Source: PCRC01 sp040384665 (GTDB lineage: Bacteria > Pseudomonadota > Gammaproteobacteria > Burkholderiales > Burkholderiaceae_C). Taken from it: a stretch of DNA of 64,000 nt. Made by a program: the position numbers and the translations under genes. Location of the stretch: positions 67,137-131,136 of the forward strand of contig JAZKIY010000012.1 of the NCBI GenBank assembly GCA_040384665.1, in the 5' to 3' direction. The number at the start of each line of letters is the position of its first letter. Position 1 is the stretch's first letter. Under the pieces are notes generated by a model. That model made no database searches and was not told where the DNA came from. It saw only the letters and a program-made list of their open reading frames with translations. This document shows positions 34,828 through 45,931 of the stretch, in pieces.

Positions 34828-36360
34828 TCAGGTGAACAGCCCTTTGTGCTGTTCACGCAGCAGGTTCTTCTGCACCTTGCCCATGGTGTTGCGTGGCAGA
34901 TCGGCCACCACATAGGCCCGCTTGGGCACCTTGAAGTTGGCCAGCGTGGCCTTCAGCGTGGCCAGAATGGCCTCGCCCTCCAGCACCGCACCCGGCTTGG
35001 CCACCACCACCGCCACCCCGACCTCGCCAAAGTCTGGGTGCGGCACACCGACCACCGCGCTTTCGGCCACGCCCGGCAGTTCGTTGATGGTGCCTTCGAT
35101 CTCCGCCGGGTAGACGTTGTAGCCGCCGCTGATGATCAGGTCCTTGCTGCGGCCAACGATGGTGACGTACCCCTGCTTGTCCACCTTGCCCACGTCCCCG
35201 GTCTTGAAAAACAAATCGGTGGTGAACTCTTCGGCGGTTTTCTCCGGCATGCGCCAGTAGCCCTTGAAGACGTTGGGGCCCTTGACCTCGATGCCACCGA
35301 TCTCGTCCACCGCGCAGTCCACGCCGTGCTCGTTGCGCACGCGCAATTGCACCCCGGGCAGCGGGAAGCCCACCGTGCCACCGCGACGCTCGCCGCCGGC
35401 ATACGGGTTGGAGGTGAGCATGGTGGTCTCGCTCATGCCGTAACGCTCCAGAATGGTGTGGCCGGTGCGCTGCTGCCAGTCGGTGAAGGTCTCGATCAAC
35501 AACGGCGCCGAGCCAGCGATGAACAGCCGCATGTTTTTCGCCACCGCCGGGCTCAGGCCAGACTCCTGCAGCAGCCGCACATACAGCGTGGGCACGCCCA
35601 TGAACACGGTGGCGCGGGGCATGGCCTGCAACACCGCCCTCGGGTCGAACTTGGCGAACCAGACCATTTTGCTGCCGTTGAGCAACGCCCCGTGGATGGC
35701 CACAAACAGGCCGTGCACATGGAAGATGGGCAACGCGTGGATCAGCACGTCGCCGCGCTGCCAGCCCCAGTAGTGCTGCAGCACTCTGGCGTTGGACAGC
35801 AGGTTGCCATGGGTCAGCATCGCGCCTTTGCTGCGGCCGGTGGTGCCACTGGTGTAGAGGATGGCGGCCAAATCGCCCGCCGCTTTGGTCACCGGCACCT
35901 GCTGGTCGGCACAGTGCGCCGCGCGTTGCAGCAGCGAGCCTGTGCGGTCGTCTCCGAGCGTGAACACGTGGCGGGTGCCCGCCGTGAAGGCGATCTTGCT
36001 GACCCAGCCAAAGTTTTGCGGCGTACACACCACCACCGATGGCTCGGCGTTGCCAATGAAGTAACTGATCTCGCTGCTCTGGTAGGCGGTGTTGAGCGGC
36101 AGGAACACGAAGCCGGCGCGCAACGTGGCCAGGTACAGCAGCATCGCCTCGACCGATTTTTCCACCTGCACCGCGATGCGCGCACCGGCGGGCAAATCAA
36201 GCGATGTAAGCAGGTTGGCGAGCATCGCGCTGCCTCGGTCAAGGTCGTGCCAGCTGTAGTGCAGCGCTTCGCCACCGTTGCCGGTGGTTTCCACCGCAGT
36301 GGCATCGAGGTCGGCGGGAAAAGCGGCGCGCAGCGCGGCAAACAGGTTGTGCTGGGTCAT
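34828..36360 (-). CDS. matB: Malonyl-CoA synthetase-like acyl-CoA ligase
   Basis: An AMP-forming acyl-CoA synthetase of 510 residues. The P-loop is LYTSGTTGRSKGAML, the adenylate motif is ERYGMSETTM, and the hinge and catalytic Lys regions are FFKTGDVGKVD and PRNTMGKVQKNLL. KGPNVFKGYWRMPEKTAEEF and GGYNVYPAEIEG are very close to MatB malonyl-CoA synthetases, so malonate or methylmalonate is the likely substrate. It lies in a three-gene unit with an enoyl-CoA hydratase and a Bug-type binding protein upstream. No malonyl-CoA decarboxylase is nearby, so the fate of the product is open. Confidence 0.82.
   Translation of the reverse strand: MTQHNLFAALRAAFPADLDATAVETTGNGGEALHYSWHDLDRGSAMLANLLTSLDLPAGARIAVQVEKSVEAMLLYLATLRAGFVFLPLNTAYQSSEISYFIGNAEPSVVVCTPQNFGWVSKIAFTAGTRHVFTLGDDRTGSLLQRAAHCADQQVPVTKAAGDLAAILYTSGTTGRSKGAMLTHGNLLSNARVLQHYWGWQRGDVLIHALPIFHVHGLFVAIHGALLNGSKMVWFAKFDPRAVLQAMPRATVFMGVPTLYVRLLQESGLSPAVAKNMRLFIAGSAPLLIETFTDWQQRTGHTILERYGMSETTMLTSNPYAGGERRGGTVGFPLPGVQLRVRNEHGVDCAVDEIGGIEVKGPNVFKGYWRMPEKTAEEFTTDLFFKTGDVGKVDKQGYVTIVGRSKDLIISGGYNVYPAEIEGTINELPGVAESAVVGVPHPDFGEVGVAVVVAKPGAVLEGEAILATLKATLANFKVPKRAYVVADLPRNTMGKVQKNLLREQHKGLFT
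34832..34856. terminator. Hairpin between convergent TSUP and matB genes
   Basis: GTGAACAGC (34832-34840) and GCTGTTCAC (34848-34856) form a 9-bp stem with a seven-base loop CCTTTGT. It covers the last codons of matB (HKGLFT). There is no strong T tract, so bidirectional termination is plausible but unproven. Confidence 0.4.
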
Positions 36361-36386
36361 GGTGCGTCAGCGGAAACAGGCAATGT

Positions 36387-37151
36387 TCAGGAAGTGAAAG
36401 CGGGCTTGCGTTTGTGCAGGAAAGCGGTGATGCCTTCGCGGTGCTCGGCACTGCTGGCGTAGGCATAGGCGTCTGGTGGAACGGCCGTGGCAGTGGCCAG
36501 CGCACGGAAGGTTTGCTTGTTCATGCGCGCGGCTTGCGGTGCCAGCGCGGCAATGCGGTGGGCGGTGGCCTCGGCTTCGGCCGCCACCTCCGCGTCGGGC
36601 CGCAGGCGGTTCAGAAAGCCGCGCAGCTTCATCTCGGTGGCGTCGAACACCGCCGCTTCGAGCAGCATTTCTTTGGCGGTGGCAGCCCCCACCGCAGCAG
36701 CAACCAACGCGGCCTCGCGCGGTGCCATCGGGAAGCCGAGCTTGGCAATGGGTGCGCCGAACCTGGCGGACTCGCCGGCGATGCGGATGTCGCAACAGGC
36801 CGAGATTTCCACCCCCGCGCCCATGCACGCGCCCTCGATCTGCGCGACCACCGGCACGTCACAGTCCAGCACCGCCTGCAGGCCAGCCCAGACCTCGTCT
36901 TCGTGGAATTCACGCAGGCTCTCGGCTGCGAAGCGGAAGCTGGGGTATTCGGAAATGTCACCGCCGGCGCAGAAGTGCCCGCCCTCGCCGCGCAGCACAA
37001 CGCCGCGCAAGCCTGCGTCTTGCGGCAGCGCGGTGAACACCTGCCGCAGTTCGCGCCACATGGCGCGCGACATCGCGTTGAGCTTGCCGGGGTGCGACAG
37101 CGTCACCCATGCCAGCGCGCCCTCGCGCGCGACCTTTACCTCTCCGGTCAT
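36387..37151 (-). CDS. Enoyl-CoA hydratase/isomerase family protein
   Basis: A crotonase-fold protein of 254 residues. The oxyanion-hole segments are GGHFCAGGDISEYPS and IEGACMGAGVEISACCDIRIA. The second catalytic Glu of true hydratases is not obvious in IAKLGFPMAPREAALV, where a Pro/Met occupies the expected region, so it may catalyse isomerisation, decarboxylation or hydrolysis instead. It lies 26 bases upstream of matB and 21 bases downstream of the Bug gene. A methylmalonyl- or malonyl-CoA decarboxylase-like role would fit the context but is inference. Confidence 0.85.
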   Translation of the reverse strand: MTGEVKVAREGALAWVTLSHPGKLNAMSRAMWRELRQVFTALPQDAGLRGVVLRGEGGHFCAGGDISEYPSFRFAAESLREFHEDEVWAGLQAVLDCDVPVVAQIEGACMGAGVEISACCDIRIAGESARFGAPIAKLGFPMAPREAALVAAAVGAATAKEMLLEAAVFDATEMKLRGFLNRLRPDAEVAAEAEATAHRIAALAPQAARMNKQTFRALATATAVPPDAYAYASSAEHREGITAFLHKRKPAFTS

Positions 37152-37172
37152 TGGAAACTTCTCCGTTGCGCC

Positions 37173-38180
37173 TTATTCGAGCTTGGCGCCCGAGGCCTTC
37201 ACCACGGCCGCCCAGCGTTTGACCTCGTTGCTGACAAAGCCACCAAACTGGGCCTGCGTCAGGTTGCCAAACTCGGCACCGTTGCTGGCCCAGATGGCCT
37301 TGAGTTCGTCGGTCGACAGCGTGCGCTTCATGTCTTCAATGATGCGGGCCTGCACGTCGGCCGGCGTGCCCTTGGGCGCCCACAGGCCGTACCAGGTGGT
37401 GACGGTGTAGTCGGGCAGGCCGACTTCGGCGGCGCTGGGCACGTCCGGGAAGGCCGGGTTGCGCTGGCTGCCAGAGACCATCAGCGCCTTGATGCGGCCG
37501 CCCTTGATGTGCGCGGCCGACGAGCCCAGGCCGTCGAACATCATGTCCACGTTGCCGGCGATCAGGTCTTGCAGCGCCGGGCCGGCACCGCGGTAGGGAA
37601 TGTGGGTGATGAAGGTCTTGGTCTGCTGCTTGAACAGCTCACCCGCCAGGTGGTGCGAGGTGCCGGCACCGGCCGAACCGTAATTGAACTGGCCCGGGTT
37701 CTGGCGCAGCTGCGCCATGAAGGCCTTGAAGTCGCCCGGCACGCGTTTGGGGTTGACCACCACCACCTGCGGCACGTTGGCCACCAGCATCAGCGGAATG
37801 AAGTCTTTCTCGATGTCGTAGTCCAGCCGGGGGTACATCGACGGGGCAATCGCGTGGTGCACCGCGCCCATGAACAGCGTGTAACCGTCGGCCGGTGCCT
37901 TGGCGGCAATCCCGGCGCCCAGCGTGCCACCCGCCCCACCCCGGTTGTCGATCACCAGCGTTTTGCCGGTGACCTTGGCGAACTGGGCCGACAGCGGGCG
38001 GGCAAAAGCGTCGGTCCCGCCGCCAGCGGGAAACGGCACCACCAACGTCACCGGTTTGGCAGGCCAGGCCTGGGCCAGCCCGCTCAGCGGGTACAGCGCC
38101 AGCCCCAAAGCGGTGGCGGTGGCGCCGCACAGCAGGGTGCGGCGCTGGGTGTCAATGGCATGGGTCACGTGGTGGGGCAT
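37173..38180 (-). CDS. Bug-family (TctC) tripartite tricarboxylate transporter binding protein
   Basis: A periplasmic solute receptor of 335 residues. The leader has a twin-arginine-like start, TQRRTLLCGATATALGLAL, ending near SGLAQA. WPAKPVTLVVPFPAGGGTDAFARP and NRGGAGGTLGAGIAAKAPADGYTLFMG are the Bug signatures; the first forms the carboxylate-binding loop. AGGAGAC precedes ATG 38180. No TctA/TctB membrane genes are near, as is usual for the many orphan Bug proteins of Burkholderiales. Next to matB it probably binds malonate or a related dicarboxylate. Confidence 0.9.
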   Translation of the reverse strand: MPHHVTHAIDTQRRTLLCGATATALGLALYPLSGLAQAWPAKPVTLVVPFPAGGGTDAFARPLSAQFAKVTGKTLVIDNRGGAGGTLGAGIAAKAPADGYTLFMGAVHHAIAPSMYPRLDYDIEKDFIPLMLVANVPQVVVVNPKRVPGDFKAFMAQLRQNPGQFNYGSAGAGTSHHLAGELFKQQTKTFITHIPYRGAGPALQDLIAGNVDMMFDGLGSSAAHIKGGRIKALMVSGSQRNPAFPDVPSAAEVGLPDYTVTTWYGLWAPKGTPADVQARIIEDMKRTLSTDELKAIWASNGAEFGNLTQAQFGGFVSNEVKRWAAVVKASGAKLE

Positions 38181-38224
38181 GTCTTGTCTCCTGTTGTTGA
38201 GGGTCTGCAGATCGCCGCCTGCTC

Positions 38225-38285
38225 CATTTTTTATAGCTAAATCACTAGGTTTCACTAAGGCTTGAGGCCGAAAAGGCTTGAAATT
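38225..38285 (+). repeat. Dispersed repeat, copy C (intergenic)
   Basis: This element carries TTTTTTATAGCTAAATC, then GGTTTCACTAAGGCTTGAGG, then CCGAAAAGGCTTGAAATT. It lies between the Bug gene start and the lgt stop and is the clearest example of the consensus in this window. The remaining bases of the 38181-38299 gap show nothing else recognisable. Confidence 0.65.
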
Positions 38286-38299
38286 CAGTGGGTATCGGC

Positions 38300-39121
38300 T
38301 CACACGGCTGTCTGGCGGCCTCGCACAGTGCTCCAACGCCACAACCAGACCCCCGCCACCACCATCGGCACGCAGAGCCACTGGCCCATGCTCAGGCCCA
38401 GCGCCAGCAGGCCCAGGAAAGCATCGGGCTCGCGGAAGTATTCGGCGATGAAGCGGAAGCAACCATAACCGACCAAAAAGGCGCCCGACACCTGGCCCTG
38501 CAGCCGCGGTTTGCGGGCGTACAGCCACAGCAGCACAAAAAACAGCAGGCCTTCCAGCAGGAACTGGTAGACCTGTGACGGGTGGCGCGGCAGCATCGAG
38601 CCACTGGCGGGGAACACCATGCCCCAGGGCAAATCGAGCGGCGCAAAGCGGCCCCACAGCTCGCCGTTGATGAAGTTGCCGACCCGGCCCGACGCCAGGC
38701 CCAGCGGCACACACGGCGCGATGAAGTCCATCAGCTGCAGCCAGGGCCGCTGGCGGCTGCGGGCAAACCACAGCAGCGCCACAAACACGCCCAGCATGCC
38801 GCCATGAAAACTCATGCCACCCTGCCAGACCGCAAACACCTCCAGCGGGTGTTGCAGGTAGTAGCCCGGCTTGTAAAACAGGCAATACCCCAGCCGCCCG
38901 CCCGCAATGACGCCCAGCACCCCATAAAACAGGATGTCTTCAATCACCTGGCGCGACCAGGCCTGGCTGCCTTGTTGGTCCACAAACGGGTGGTGGCGCA
39001 GGCGCCGCGTGGCCAGAAAATAGAACAGGCCAAAGGCGACCAGGTAGGTCAGCCCATACCAGTGGATGGCGACTGGCCCAAGCTGGATCGCGACGGGGTC
39101 GATTTGGGGGTACATCAGCAT
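38300..39121 (-). CDS. lgt: Prolipoprotein diacylglyceryl transferase
   Basis: An inner-membrane enzyme that transfers diacylglycerol from phosphatidylglycerol to the lipobox Cys of lipoproteins; 273 residues with seven helices. AIHWYGLTYLVAF, GGMSFHGGMLGV, and the Lgt signature GLASGRVGNFINGELWGR with its essential Arg are all present, and RHPSQVYQFLLEG follows. The upstream neighbour is the lysR gene on the same strand (47-base gap). In many Burkholderiales lgt is divergent from ilvD with a lysR gene, as here. Confidence 0.95.
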   Translation of the reverse strand: MLMYPQIDPVAIQLGPVAIHWYGLTYLVAFGLFYFLATRRLRHHPFVDQQGSQAWSRQVIEDILFYGVLGVIAGGRLGYCLFYKPGYYLQHPLEVFAVWQGGMSFHGGMLGVFVALLWFARSRQRPWLQLMDFIAPCVPLGLASGRVGNFINGELWGRFAPLDLPWGMVFPASGSMLPRHPSQVYQFLLEGLLFFVLLWLYARKPRLQGQVSGAFLVGYGCFRFIAEYFREPDAFLGLLALGLSMGQWLCVPMVVAGVWLWRWSTVRGRQTAV

Positions 39122-39168
39122 GTGCGCATTGTGCCCGCACCGCGCGACGGCCCCCTGTCACCGGGGCT

Positions 39169-40083
39169 TCAGTGCCCCCCAGCCTGCACAAATGCGACAA
39201 AACGCCCCAGCGATGGGCTGTTGCCCGCCGCCTGCCAGACCAGGCTGGTTTCGCAGGCCGGCATCGCCTGGCCGCGCCGGCCCGTCACGCTGCGGTAGAC
39301 CACCCCGGGCCGCTGGAACTGGCGCACGCTCTCGGGCACCCAGGCCACCCCGAGGCCGGCCGACACCAGGTTCACGATGGTCTGCATCTGGATGGCTTCC
39401 TGCGCCACCTGCGGCGAGCGGCCGGCCGCGTGGTACAGGCCAAACACCGCGTCGTGCAGCGAAGGCAGGATGCGGCGGGGAAACATCACCAGCGGCTCGC
39501 CCAGCACATCGGCCAGTGACAGCGATGCCTTGGCGGCCAGCGGGTGGCTGTCGGCCAGCGCCAGCACCAGCGGCTCGCGCGCCACCGTCAGGTGTTCCAG
39601 CGCGTCGGGCGCAAAGCCGGGCGAGTGCAGCAGCAGGCCGGCATCGATCTCGCCACGCGCCAGCGCCTGCAACTGCACGTCGCCAGTGGCTTCGATCAGC
39701 TCCAGTTGCACACCGGCGTACTGCTCCCGGAAAGCCCGCACCCATTGCGGCAGCAGCGCAAAACCCACGGTAGAGACAAAGCCCAGCCGCAAGCGCCCCA
39801 CCTCGCCCGCAGCGGCCGCCTGCGCATGGACCGGCAGCGCCTGCGCACGGGCCAGCAGGTCGCGCACCTCGGGCAGCAACGCCGCGCCGGCGGCTGTGAG
39901 CAACACGCTGCGTTTGGTGCGGTCGAACAGACGCACCCCCAGCAGGCCCTCCAGTGCGGCAATCGCCTGCGTCAGTGGCGGCTGCGTCATGTGCAGGCGG
40001 ATGGCGGCGCGGCCAAAGTGCAGTTCTTCGGCCACAGCCACAAACTGGCGCCACAAACGCAGTTCGATGTGCGGTGTACTCAT
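39169..40083 (-). CDS. LysR-family transcriptional regulator
   Basis: A DNA-binding regulator of 304 residues: winged helix-turn-helix at about 8-66 (LHFGRAAIRLHMTQPPLTQAIAALEGLLGVRLFDR, broken here only for naming) and a periplasmic-binding-like effector domain. It is divergent from ilvD with 103 bases between starts, a common layout in which the regulator controls itself and the divergent gene. A perfect T-N11-A palindrome overlaps its start codon. The effector is unknown. Confidence 0.9.
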   Translation of the reverse strand: MSTPHIELRLWRQFVAVAEELHFGRAAIRLHMTQPPLTQAIAALEGLLGVRLFDRTKRSVLLTAAGAALLPEVRDLLARAQALPVHAQAAAAGEVGRLRLGFVSTVGFALLPQWVRAFREQYAGVQLELIEATGDVQLQALARGEIDAGLLLHSPGFAPDALEHLTVAREPLVLALADSHPLAAKASLSLADVLGEPLVMFPRRILPSLHDAVFGLYHAAGRSPQVAQEAIQMQTIVNLVSAGLGVAWVPESVRQFQRPGVVYRSVTGRRGQAMPACETSLVWQAAGNSPSLGRFVAFVQAGGH

Positions 40084-40096
40084 ATGCAGAACATAT
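40082..40096. promoter_or_regulatory. Candidate LysR-type operator
   Basis: ATATG-CAGAA-CATAT is a perfect inverted repeat containing the LTTR consensus T-N11-A. It overlaps the lysR start codon and lies about 90 bases upstream of ilvD. It could mediate autoregulation. The rest of the 103-base gap holds only promoter-length DNA. Confidence 0.4.
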
Positions 40097-40186
40097 TAAT
40101 ACAGCCTGAAAAATAGATTGGAGTCGCATTTCAGGAACACGGATACTTGAGCCCAGTTTTCCCCAGAACCTCCACCGAGACACGCC

Positions 40187-41881
40187 ATGGACACCAAGAT
40201 CATCCACATCAACCCACGCAGCAAGAACATCACCGAGGGCAAGTCGCGCGCACCGAACCGCTCGATGTACTACGCCATGGGCTACCAGGAAGGCGACTTC
40301 AAGAAGCCGATGGTGGGCGTGGCCAACGGCCACAGCACCATCACCCCCTGCAACTCCGGCCTGCAGAAGCTGGCCGACGCGGCGGTGGAAGGCATTGAAG
40401 AAGCCGGCGGCAACGCGCAGATCTTCGGCACGCCCACCATCTCCGACGGCATGGCCATGGGCACCGAAGGCATGAAGTACTCGCTGGTCAGCCGCGAAGT
40501 CATCAGCGACTGCGTGGAAACCTGTGTGCAGGGCCAGTGGATGGACGGCGTGGTGGTGGTCGGCGGCTGCGACAAGAACATGCCCGGCGGCCTGATGGGC
40601 ATGCTGCGCGCCAACGTGCCGGCCATCTACGTGTACGGCGGCACCATCCTGCCGGGCCGCTACAAGGGCCAAGACCTGAACATCGTCAGCGTGTTCGAAG
40701 CCGTGGGCCAGAACGCCGCCGGCAACCTGAGTGACGAAGACCTGCGCGAGATCGAGATGCGGGCCATTCCCGGCCCCGGCTCCTGCGGCGGCATGTACAC
40801 CGCCAACACCATGTCGAGCGCGTTCGAGGCGCTGGGCGTGTCTCTGGCGTATTCCAGCACCATGGCGAACCCGCACGACGAGAAGATGAACTCGGCCAAA
40901 GAGTCGGCCAAGGTGCTGATCCAGGCGATCCGCAACGACCTGAAGCCACGCGACATCGTGACCAAAAAGGCCATCGAAAACGCGGTCGCGGTCATCATGG
41001 CCACAGGCGGGTCGACCAACGCGGTGCTGCACTTCCTGGCCATTGCCCACGCGGCCGAGGTGGAATGGACCATCGACGACTTCGAACGCATCCGCAAACA
41101 AACCCCGGTGCTGTGCGACCTCAAGCCGTCTGGCAAATACCTGGCGGTGGACCTGCACCAGGCCGGCGGCATTCCGCAGGTGATGAAGGTCTTGCTGAAC
41201 GCCGGCCTGCTGCATGGCGACTGCATCACCATCACCGGCCAGACCGTGGCCGAGGTGCTGAAAGACGTGCCGGACCAGCCCCGCGCTGACCAGGACGTGA
41301 TTCGCCCCATCGACAAACCCATCTACAAACAAGGCCACCTCGCCATCCTCAAAGGCAACCTGTCGCCCGAAGGCTGCGTGGCCAAAATCACCGGCCTGAA
41401 AAACCCGGTGATGACCGGCCCGGCGCGCTGCTTTGACGACGAACAGTCGGCACTCAAGGCCATTCTGGATGGCAAGATCGTCGCTGGCGACGTGATGGTG
41501 CTGCGTTACCTCGGTCCCAAAGGCGGCCCCGGCATGCCGGAAATGCTGGCCCCCACCGGCGCGCTGATCGGCGCCGGTCTGGGCGAAAGCGTGGGCCTGA
41601 TCACCGACGGGCGTTTTTCCGGCGGCACCTGGGGCATGGTGGTCGGCCATGTTGCGCCCGAAGCGGCGGCCGGCGGCACGATTGCATTTGTAAAAGAAGG
41701 TGACAGCATCACCATCGATTCGCGCCAGTTGCTGCTGCAACTCAACGTGAGCGATGAAGAACTGGCAAAACGCCGCGAAGGCTGGACACCCCCTGCCCCA
41801 CGCTACACCCGCGGTGTGCAGGCCAAGTTCGCCTTCAATGCCTCCAGCGCCAGCAAAGGCGCAGTGCTCGACGCGTTTTAA
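40187..41881 (+). CDS. ilvD: Dihydroxy-acid dehydratase
   Basis: Third step of valine/isoleucine synthesis: dehydrates 2,3-dihydroxy acids to 2-keto acids. It has 564 residues. Three cysteines suit a 2Fe-2S form of the enzyme: C55 in ITPCNSGL, C128 in GGCDKNMPGG and C200 in GPGSCGGMYTANTM. TDGRFSGGTWGMVVGHVAPEA near the C-terminus is diagnostic. The Cys pattern suggests an oxygen-tolerant 2Fe-2S enzyme rather than the E. coli 4Fe-4S type, which is inference from motif spacing. Confidence 0.95.
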   Translation: MDTKIIHINPRSKNITEGKSRAPNRSMYYAMGYQEGDFKKPMVGVANGHSTITPCNSGLQKLADAAVEGIEEAGGNAQIFGTPTISDGMAMGTEGMKYSLVSREVISDCVETCVQGQWMDGVVVVGGCDKNMPGGLMGMLRANVPAIYVYGGTILPGRYKGQDLNIVSVFEAVGQNAAGNLSDEDLREIEMRAIPGPGSCGGMYTANTMSSAFEALGVSLAYSSTMANPHDEKMNSAKESAKVLIQAIRNDLKPRDIVTKKAIENAVAVIMATGGSTNAVLHFLAIAHAAEVEWTIDDFERIRKQTPVLCDLKPSGKYLAVDLHQAGGIPQVMKVLLNAGLLHGDCITITGQTVAEVLKDVPDQPRADQDVIRPIDKPIYKQGHLAILKGNLSPEGCVAKITGLKNPVMTGPARCFDDEQSALKAILDGKIVAGDVMVLRYLGPKGGPGMPEMLAPTGALIGAGLGESVGLITDGRFSGGTWGMVVGHVAPEAAAGGTIAFVKEGDSITIDSRQLLLQLNVSDEELAKRREGWTPPAPRYTRGVQAKFAFNASSASKGAVLDAF

Positions 41882-41926
41882 GCCGGCGGCCGTCTGCGCC
41901 GGGCGCAGGCGGCTTGCCGTGCACGG

Positions 41927-42178
41927 TCAGCGGCGGCGCCCTTTGCGCAGGTGGGGGTGGTTGGCCTCGCGCAGCTTGTCGATGCGTGCCTGCTTGCGCG
42001 CTTCCATCTGGCGGGCTGCCCGTTTTTTGCTGATGCCCAGGTAGGGGTCCAACACCTCCCAGTAGAAGAACGCCAGTCCGAACGGCAGCGCCGCCCACCA
42101 CCAGCTGATGTTGGCCATGAACCCGACTTCAAGGTATTTCAGCGCCAGAAACAGCAGCCCCAACAACAGAAACAACAT
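41927..42178 (-). CDS. Small Trp-rich membrane protein (TIGR04438 type)
   Basis: An 83-residue protein with two hydrophobic segments (MLFLLLGLLFLALKYL and ISWWWAALPFGLAFFYWEVL) and a basic tail (KKRAARQMEARKQARIDKLR). The WWWA block and the tail match the small Trp-rich family of betaproteobacteria, of unknown function. ATG 42178 has AGGGA eight bases upstream; an in-frame ATG at 42232 would add 18 hydrophilic residues. It is divergent from the cytochrome gene. Confidence 0.72.
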   Translation of the reverse strand: MLFLLLGLLFLALKYLEVGFMANISWWWAALPFGLAFFYWEVLDPYLGISKKRAARQMEARKQARIDKLREANHPHLRKGRRR

Positions 42179-42285
42179 CCAGCGTCCCTTCGGATTTACC
42201 GCAACTTCACGGTTGGCCGACAGCCCTGTCAACCCCGTTGGCTACACTCTCGTTTAGCTTACAGCAACTCCACTGAAAGGTTTCC

Positions 42286-42594
42286 ATGAAACGCGCTCTG
42301 TTGACTCTGGCCGCCCTGGCCGCCGTGGCTGGCCCCGCACTGGCCGACTTGAAGCTCGCCACCGACAAAAACTGCCTGGCTTGCCACGCGGTGGACAAAA
42401 AAGTGGTCGGCCCCGCCTTCCAGGACATCGCCGCCAAGTACGCTGGCCAGAAAGACGCAGTGGACAAACTGGCCGTCAAGGTGCAAAAGGGCAGTTCGGG
42501 CGCCTGGGGCCCCATCCCCATGCCCGCCAACACCCAGGTGAACGACGCCGAAGCCAAGAAACTGGTGGCCTGGGTGCTGACCCAGAAGAAGTAA
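42286..42594 (+). CDS. Class I c-type cytochrome (c551/c5 like)
   Basis: A periplasmic monohaem cytochrome of 102 residues. It has a signal peptide to about residue 20 (LAAVAGPALA), haem motif CLACH (C30, C33, H34), and the likely sixth ligand M79 in WGPIPMPANTQV. The size and the C-terminal LVAWVLTQKK helix fit the c551/c8 group, small electron carriers to terminal oxidases or reductases. An intrinsic terminator follows within 30 bases. Confidence 0.92.
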   Translation: MKRALLTLAALAAVAGPALADLKLATDKNCLACHAVDKKVVGPAFQDIAAKYAGQKDAVDKLAVKVQKGSSGAWGPIPMPANTQVNDAEAKKLVAWVLTQKK

Positions 42595-42610
42595 CCACTT
42601 TCCACCCTGC

Positions 42611-42649
42611 AAAAAGCCGCTGGACCGTGAGGGTCCAGCGGCTTTTTTT
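42611..42649. terminator. Strong bidirectional intrinsic terminator (cytochrome c / clpB)
   Basis: AAAAAGCCGCTGGACC, loop GTGA, GGTCCAGCGGCTTTTTTT: an 11-bp GC-rich stem flanked by an A tract on the left and a T tract on the right, between convergent genes. It can terminate both the cytochrome and clpB transcripts. Confidence 0.92.
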
Positions 42650-42659
42650 CGGACGCAAC

Positions 42660-45266
<2,607 letters not shown>

Positions 45267-45288
45267 TGCAATTCTCCTGTTCACCCGT

Positions 45289-45316
45289 AACTGTGGTCAT
45301 GGCAGACGAGTTCAAG
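45289..45316 (-). promoter_or_regulatory. Candidate sigma32 promoter for clpB
   Basis: On the minus strand CTTGAA (45316-45311) is followed after 14 bases by CCACAGTT (45296-45289), near the heat-shock consensus CTTGAA and CCCCATNT. It lies about 23 bases before the clpB start. The -10 match is only partial. Confidence 0.4.
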
Positions 45317-45361
45317 CCCACTCGCGCTGCAGACCCAAATGAAGCGGCCTAGAATGAAAGC

Positions 45362-45928
45362 ATGGACATCCACCAATTGTCAGTCACCTACATCAAGGAA
45401 CAAGACCGCCTGCTGCTGCGCATCAATGCCACCACCGGGGAAGAGCTGCGCCTGTGGTTCACCCAGCGCATGACGCGGGGTCTGGTGCCCCACCTGCACA
45501 AGGTGGTGATGGCGCTGGACGCCAGCCACGCCGTGTTGGCAGACCAGAGCGACGCCAGCAAAGAGCTGCTGTCCGAGTTCAAGAAGGAAGAAGTACTGCA
45601 AAAAGCCGACTTCAAGACGCCTTACAAGGCCGCTGCCACCGCGCTGCCGCTGGGGGCAGAGCCCTTGCTGGTGACCGAGGTGCGGCTGACGCCGTTGTCG
45701 GGCGGCAAGCTGCAAATCGCATTCGACGAGAAACTGGCCGACGTGACATCCCCGCGAGGCTTCAAGATCGCGGTCGAGTCCCAGTTGATGCATGGCTTCA
45801 TGCACCTGCTGGAAACTGCGATTGGCAATGCCGAATGGCCGATTGCGATGCCAGCCGGCTTGTCAGGCTCCACCACCTCGTCCGCCGTTTTGTCCAGCGA
45901 TTCGGTGCGCCCCAAGTACCTGAATTGA
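45362..45928 (+). CDS. Conserved hypothetical protein divergent from clpB
   Basis: A 188-residue soluble protein that I do not recognise by function. Features: MDIHQLSVTYIKEQDRLLLRIN (beta-rich start), LRLWFTQRMTRGLVPHLHKVV, a second half with LLVTEVRLTPLSGGKLQIAFDEK and SQLMHGFMHLLETAI. The pattern looks like a conserved betaproteobacterial protein with no known role. A TAGAAT -10-like box ends six bases before the ATG, so the message may start at or next to the start codon. It ends three bases from the convergent moaE stop. Confidence 0.75.
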   Translation: MDIHQLSVTYIKEQDRLLLRINATTGEELRLWFTQRMTRGLVPHLHKVVMALDASHAVLADQSDASKELLSEFKKEEVLQKADFKTPYKAAATALPLGAEPLLVTEVRLTPLSGGKLQIAFDEKLADVTSPRGFKIAVESQLMHGFMHLLETAIGNAEWPIAMPAGLSGSTTSSAVLSSDSVRPKYLN

Positions 45929-45931
45929 CCG

